A DNA stretch of 19,116 nucleotides, from positions 1-19,116 of the forward strand of contig CAZZNQ010000079.1 in NCBI GenBank assembly GCA_964655775.1, given 5' to 3'. Both the position numbers and the translations under genes were made by a program. Source of the DNA: CAZZNQ01 sp964655775. GTDB lineage: Bacteria > Planctomycetota > Brocadiia > SM23-32. How positions within the stretch are numbered: the first letter of the stretch is position 1; every line of letters starts with the position of its first letter. This document shows, piece by piece, positions 15,945 to 19,116 of this stretch. The notes beneath the pieces are model-generated. The model was not told the DNA's origin and did not search any database. It saw nothing but the letters and a program-made list of their open reading frames with translations.

Positions 15945-16042
15945 TGACCTTTAGCAGGAGTTGCGACAATCGGCTTCAATACGCAATCCGGTTGGTCATA
16001 AAAAACGCGATAACAATATCTTATGAGAATAGAAGGCAGACC

Positions 16043-16837
16043 ATGGCAGCCAGGAAGGCCGCGAAAAACTCCGGGTCGGGGTGGAGCAAGAAGAAGATAA
16101 CGGAGCGCATCAAGACGCTCTACGACGAGGGCGAGGACCTTTCATACAACCGCATGGCCCGGCACCGTCAGGGACTGCTCGCCGCGGCCAACTACCATTT
16201 CGGGAGTTGGGGCGACGCGGTGAAGGAGGCGGGCATCGACTACGAGAACGAGGTCCGCAAGATACCAAAGTGGACGCCGGAGCGGATCATCAAGGGAATT
16301 CAAACCGCCCATCAGCAGGGGGCCGATCTCTCCTGGACGAGCGTCACGAAGAACAAGAAGTACTCGGCGATGGCTTACGCCGCAATACGCGACAACCAGT
16401 TCGGCAGTTGGGATGCGGCGCTGGAGGCCGCCGGGATCGATCCGAGCGATATCCGGCGCTACGAGGCATGGGACGAAGATAAGATCATCCGACGGATCAA
16501 GGAGCGGCAGAAGGAAGGCAAGCCGCTCAACTCCAAGGCCATGCAGGACGAAGACTCCAAGCTGTTCAACGCCGCCCTGAACTACTTCGACGGCTGGGAC
16601 CTGGCGTTGAAGGCCGCCGGCATCCGGCCGGAGACGGTCTACAAGCGCCGCCGCTGGAGCGAGGAGATCATCAAGAAGGAGATCAAGCGGCTCTACAAGG
16701 AGGGCGAGGACCTGGCCGCGCCCAACATGCGCGAGAACCACAGCTCGCTCTACAGCGCCGCGTGCAAGTACTTCAAGACCTGGACGGCCGCGCGACGGGC
16801 GTGCGGGATACGCAAGAACTTCCACAAGCGCAAGTAG
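16043..16837 (+). CDS. Stand-alone array of four HNH_repeat (homing-endonuclease-associated) modules
   Basis: The 264-residue basic protein consists almost only of four copies of a helical module matching the HNH_repeat family: W-x4-I ... G-x2-L ... F-G-S-W-x2-A-x3-A-G-I. The modules run W14-I65, W77-I132, W143-I194 and W205-I256. The distance between the two Trp is 42 residues in modules 1, 3 and 4 and 46 in module 2; the distance from the second Trp to the final Ile is always 9. The module is known as a DNA-contacting accessory of homing endonucleases, yet no HNH or other nuclease motif is present. A nucleic-acid-binding regulator or architectural protein is the best inference. ATG 16043 is chosen because AAGG precedes it and the first repeat follows soon after; the in-frame TTG at 15932 lies inside the promoter. 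Its stop is 7 bp from the convergent MgtC gene. Confidence 0.85.
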   Translation: MAARKAAKNSGSGWSKKKITERIKTLYDEGEDLSYNRMARHRQGLLAAANYHFGSWGDAVKEAGIDYENEVRKIPKWTPERIIKGIQTAHQQGADLSWTSVTKNKKYSAMAYAAIRDNQFGSWDAALEAAGIDPSDIRRYEAWDEDKIIRRIKERQKEGKPLNSKAMQDEDSKLFNAALNYFDGWDLALKAAGIRPETVYKRRRWSEEIIKKEIKRLYKEGEDLAAPNMRENHSSLYSAACKYFKTWTAARRACGIRKNFHKRK

Positions 16838-16844
16838 AGGCGCG

Positions 16845-17573
16845 CTACGTCCAGTGGATGCGCGTCAGGCCGCTGTCCTGCAGTTCTCCGTACAGATCCT
16901 CGGTCACTTCGGGGAAGTCCACATTGAAACCGTAGCGCAGATCGATCTTGAATATCCGCACGGTGCGGTTACGGTCGACGCTGCATTCCAGAAGCTCGAT
17001 CTTGTGTCGCGTGAGTATGTCCTTGATCTCGTCGCGGCTCGGGGCCTTGTCCTCGAAGACGAGTCGCAGGCCGCCGTAGCGGTCCCTCTTGGCCATCTTC
17101 CTTTCCAGCTCACCCAGCAGCAGAAGGGCCAGCACGACCACGGCCCACGCGAAGATCGCCGGAATCACGTATCCGACCCCGACGGCCAAACCGATGCCTG
17201 CCGTCACCCAGATGGAGGCGGCCGTCGTCAAGCCGCGGATCTGCCTGCCCAGAACCAGGATGGTCCCCGCGCCGAGGAAGCCCAGGCCGGCAACCACCTG
17301 GGACGCTATTCGCGATGGGTCCGCGCGCACTATCGTTCCCGAAGTCAGGGCGCTGAACCGTCCGGGCAGAAACAGGGACACGAGCATCATAAGGGCGCAC
17401 CCGACGCAGAGGATCAGGTGGGTGCGCAGCCCCGCCGCCCGTCCGTGCCTTTCTCTCTCCCAGCCGATGGTGCCGCCCAGAACGGCCGCCATGGCCAGGC
17501 GCCACAGTGCCGCAGGATCAAAGGGCCCCACGAATTCCCATATAGCATCACCCGCTTCGGGCCACACCGTCAT
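16845..17573 (-). CDS. MgtC/SapB family inner-membrane protein
   Basis: The 242-residue product shows the MgtC/SapB core: LGGTIGWERERHGRAAGLRT (32-51), the hydrophobic HLILCVGCALMMLVSLFL, SQVVAGLGFLGAGTIL (91-106) and RGLTTAASIWVTAGIGLAVG (113-132), followed by further membrane segments to about 155. The C-terminal 85 residues form a soluble alpha/beta, ACT-like domain, as in longer family members. MgtC proteins have been linked to magnesium limitation and to modulation of the F-type ATP synthase in pathogens; in environmental bacteria the role is unclear. The start has GAGGGGGG about 7 nt upstream. A perfect TATAAT lies upstream of the start. No magnesium transporter or riboswitch-like leader is evident (the leader is about 25 nt). 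Confidence 0.92.
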   Translation of the reverse strand: MTVWPEAGDAIWEFVGPFDPAALWRLAMAAVLGGTIGWERERHGRAAGLRTHLILCVGCALMMLVSLFLPGRFSALTSGTIVRADPSRIASQVVAGLGFLGAGTILVLGRQIRGLTTAASIWVTAGIGLAVGVGYVIPAIFAWAVVVLALLLLGELERKMAKRDRYGGLRLVFEDKAPSRDEIKDILTRHKIELLECSVDRNRTVRIFKIDLRYGFNVDFPEVTEDLYGELQDSGLTRIHWT

Positions 17574-17604
17574 GACGTACCCCCCTCTTGAGTGTCAGCC
17601 AGGC

Positions 17605-17632
17605 ATTATAGCCTTCGACCGAATCATTGCCA
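17605..17632 (-). promoter_or_regulatory. Promoter of the MgtC-family gene
   Basis: On the minus strand a perfect TATAAT (17610-17605) has a weak TGGCAA 16 bp further upstream (17632-17627). Initiation near 17598 would leave a leader of about 25 nt containing the strong ribosome-binding site. Confidence 0.5.
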
Positions 17633-17654
17633 CCTGAAGGCCGGTTCGCTGCCG

Positions 17655-17687
17655 TTGCTTTCCGGACCGTCCTGCATCGTGTACAAT
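17655..17687 (+). promoter_or_regulatory. Candidate promoter of the ctp protease gene
   Basis: TACAAT (17682-17687) is a good -10, about 28 bp before the ATG. TTGCTT (17655-17660) is the nearest -35-like hexamer, but the 21-bp spacing is too long for a classical promoter, so only the -10 is persuasive. Confidence 0.32.
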
Positions 17688-17714
17688 CACACCGTCTCAT
17701 CGCAGGGGCGTCAC

Positions 17715-18971
17715 ATGAGCGACCGACAAAGCAACTCCGCGGAAGAACGCGCGTCCAGGTCCAGCAAGCTGCCGTTGCTCACGTACACGCTGCTGGCCTT
17801 GATGGCCCTCCACGGCGTCGTTTGGCTTCTGTTCTACCGGCCGTCGGAGGCTACGCAGCGCCGGATGAAGGCGATGCGCCAGATGCTGGATTATATACCC
17901 GAGAACTACATTGGCGAGGCGGAAGCCGAGGGCCTGTTCCAGGCGGCTATGCGCGGCATGGTGCAGAGCCTTGACGACAAGTACAGCGCTTACATCACGC
18001 CGGAGGAGAACCGCGTCCTGCGAGAACAGACGCGCGGGGAGTTCAGCGGCATCGGGGTGACGATTTCCCAGACGGACGGGCTGCCCCTGGTCGTGGGCGT
18101 CATGAAGGAGTCGCCCGCCCTTGAGTCGGGGATCCAGGTCGGAGACCTGATAGTGGGGATCGAGGGGGCAGACGTGCAGGGCACCAGCCTGGAAGAGATC
18201 GCCCGCCGCATACGCGGCAAGGCGGGCACCGAGGTTACCATAACCGTCCGCCGCCCGGCCACCGACGAGCGCTTAACCAAGACGCTGCAGCGGGCGACCA
18301 TGGACCTGCCCAGCGTGACGTGGGATCTGCGCGACGACGGCATCGGGGTCGTGGACGTCGTCAGCTTCGACCAGAACTGCGCGCGGCTGACGAAGCAAGC
18401 CCTCAGTGAACTCCGGCAGGAGGGCGAGCTGCGCGGCTTGATTCTAGATCTTCGTGGCAACAGCGGCGGCCTGGTGGAACAGGCCGTAGCCGTCTGCGAC
18501 ATGTTCATCAGTGGCGGTCCGCTACTCAGCACGCAAGGGCGCGACAAGGGGGAGAACAAGAGTTTTCGCGCCTCCTCCGAGGTAGTGCTAGCCGAGTCGG
18601 TACCCGTCGCCGTGCTGGTCAACGAGGCCACCGCAAGCGCGGCGGAGATCCTCTCGGGCGTGCTCCAGGCGCGGGATCGGGCCACGGTTGTCGGCGCCCC
18701 CACCGTCGGCAAGGGGTCGGTCACAAGCGTCATAACCCTGGCCAACCAGGGCGGCCTCATACTGACCGTCGCCCGCTACGAGCTGCCGGGAGACAAGGTG
18801 GTGGAAGGCAAGGGCATAACGGCGGACATACCCGTCGGGAAGATGCCGCCGATTCCGACGAGGGATGATGCCGAGGCGCTGAGCGCCTGGGTGGAGGAAC
18901 TGAAACGCGCCGGCGAGGCCCAGTTCGAAGCAGCCGTCGAGTACCTGCACGAGCAAATGGAAACCGAATGA
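17715..18971 (+). CDS. ctpA: C-terminal processing peptidase (S41, CtpA/Prc type)
   Basis: S41 carboxy-terminal processing proteases cleave periplasmic or envelope proteins. The 418-residue product has an N-terminal membrane anchor (about 20-41), a PDZ domain (about 108-180) with GIGVTISQ and ESGIQVGDLIVGIEG, and the protease core with LDLRGNSGGLVEQAV (245-259), NEATASAAE carrying the catalytic Ser308 and VGKGS carrying Lys333. The Ser-Lys spacing of 25 is the usual one, so the enzyme should be active. The C-terminal end is rich in Glu, Ala and Gln. ATG 17715 is preferred over the upstream in-frame 17592 because AGGGG precedes it and the candidate -10 lies just upstream. A probable lipoprotein gene begins 9 bp after the stop, suggesting an operon. 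Confidence 0.95.
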   Translation: MSDRQSNSAEERASRSSKLPLLTYTLLALMALHGVVWLLFYRPSEATQRRMKAMRQMLDYIPENYIGEAEAEGLFQAAMRGMVQSLDDKYSAYITPEENRVLREQTRGEFSGIGVTISQTDGLPLVVGVMKESPALESGIQVGDLIVGIEGADVQGTSLEEIARRIRGKAGTEVTITVRRPATDERLTKTLQRATMDLPSVTWDLRDDGIGVVDVVSFDQNCARLTKQALSELRQEGELRGLILDLRGNSGGLVEQAVAVCDMFISGGPLLSTQGRDKGENKSFRASSEVVLAESVPVAVLVNEATASAAEILSGVLQARDRATVVGAPTVGKGSVTSVITLANQGGLILTVARYELPGDKVVEGKGITADIPVGKMPPIPTRDDAEALSAWVEELKRAGEAQFEAAVEYLHEQMETE

Positions 18972-18980
18972 CCTGCGATC

Positions 18981-19116
18981 ATGCGTGACATGAAGACACA
19001 AACCGCGCCGGCGCGCCGACTCTACGCATTGACCTTTGCCGCCCTGGCCATACTGGGCCTCGCATGGTGCGCGGGCTGCCGAACGCACCGCCAGGCACAG
19101 GTCGCTTCGTTCGGTA
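18981..19116 (+). CDS. Start of a probable lipoprotein gene (cut by window end)
   Basis: The frame opens at ATG 18981 (a second in-frame ATG at 18990) and runs without a stop to the window edge, 45 codons. It encodes a basic N-terminus (MRDMKTQTAPARR), a hydrophobic core (LYALTFAALAILGLAW) and CAGC, a lipobox-like end with Cys at -3, which is uncommon but tolerated. The rest, RTHRQAQVASFG, is too short to assign a family. The 9-bp spacing from the protease gene suggests co-transcription. The start and the lipoprotein call are tentative. Confidence 0.6.
   Translation, partial: MRDMKTQTAPARRLYALTFAALAILGLAWCAGCRTHRQAQVASFG

Noticed and set aside
15941..15952. 12-bp repeat GCATTGACCTTT, also at 19026-19037
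   Set aside because: About eleven repeated 12-mers are expected by chance in 19 kb; one copy is coding and the other is promoter DNA.
15932..16042. Upstream TTG extension of the HNH_repeat protein by 37 residues
   Set aside because: It lies inside the promoter, before the predicted transcription start, is not repeat-like, and has no ribosome-binding site.

Overview
The window looks like a piece of a metagenome-assembled, GC-rich bacterial genome, most likely Planctomycetota (Phycisphaerae-like or a close relative). This is inferred from the protein repertoire: a Ser/Thr kinase joined through a membrane segment to a sulfatase-modifying-factor (FGE) domain, a toroid protein with two DUF4159 domains, a very large PQQ-type beta-propeller protein, a RIO/WaaP-like kinase, and an archease-RtcB pair. 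A run of 10 N at 4922-4931 marks a scaffold gap. No rRNA, tRNA, CRISPR array, insertion sequence or phage gene was seen.

Layout: the tail of an unknown gene (1-140, +) meets rmuC (147-1535, -) tail to tail. Divergent from rmuC is an RNA-repair pair, archease (1671-2099) and the RNA ligase rtcB (2201-3655), closed by a likely terminator. Next comes a zinc-ribbon/kinase gene (from 3906) cut by the N gap, followed by kinase C-lobe, membrane and FGE sequence (to 6777). The two sides of the gap overlap in alignment by ten residues with different sequence, so they may belong to two different kinase genes. A small ferredoxin (6781-6969, -) follows, then a 400-bp AT-rich intergenic stretch.

A co-directional run covers 7370-11925: a membrane-anchored double LysM protein, a HEAT-repeat lipoprotein, a RIO/WaaP-like kinase and a secreted toroid/DUF4159 protein. 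The last three are 24-37 bp apart and probably form an operon acting at the cell envelope. It meets a 1290-residue exported beta-propeller protein (11929-15801, -) tail to tail. The propeller gene is divergent from a 264-residue protein made only of four HNH_repeat (homing-endonuclease-associated) modules (16043-16837, +). Their shared control region holds a 15-bp palindrome and a terminator-like hairpin. The window ends with an MgtC/SapB membrane protein (-), a C-terminal processing protease (+) and the start of a probable lipoprotein gene.

The most interesting items are the stand-alone HNH_repeat array with its divergent control region, the gap that may join two kinases, the ferredoxin with serine at cluster ligand II, and the four convergent gene pairs with only 3-7 bp between stop codons. 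Functions come from motif recognition by eye; no database search was possible.
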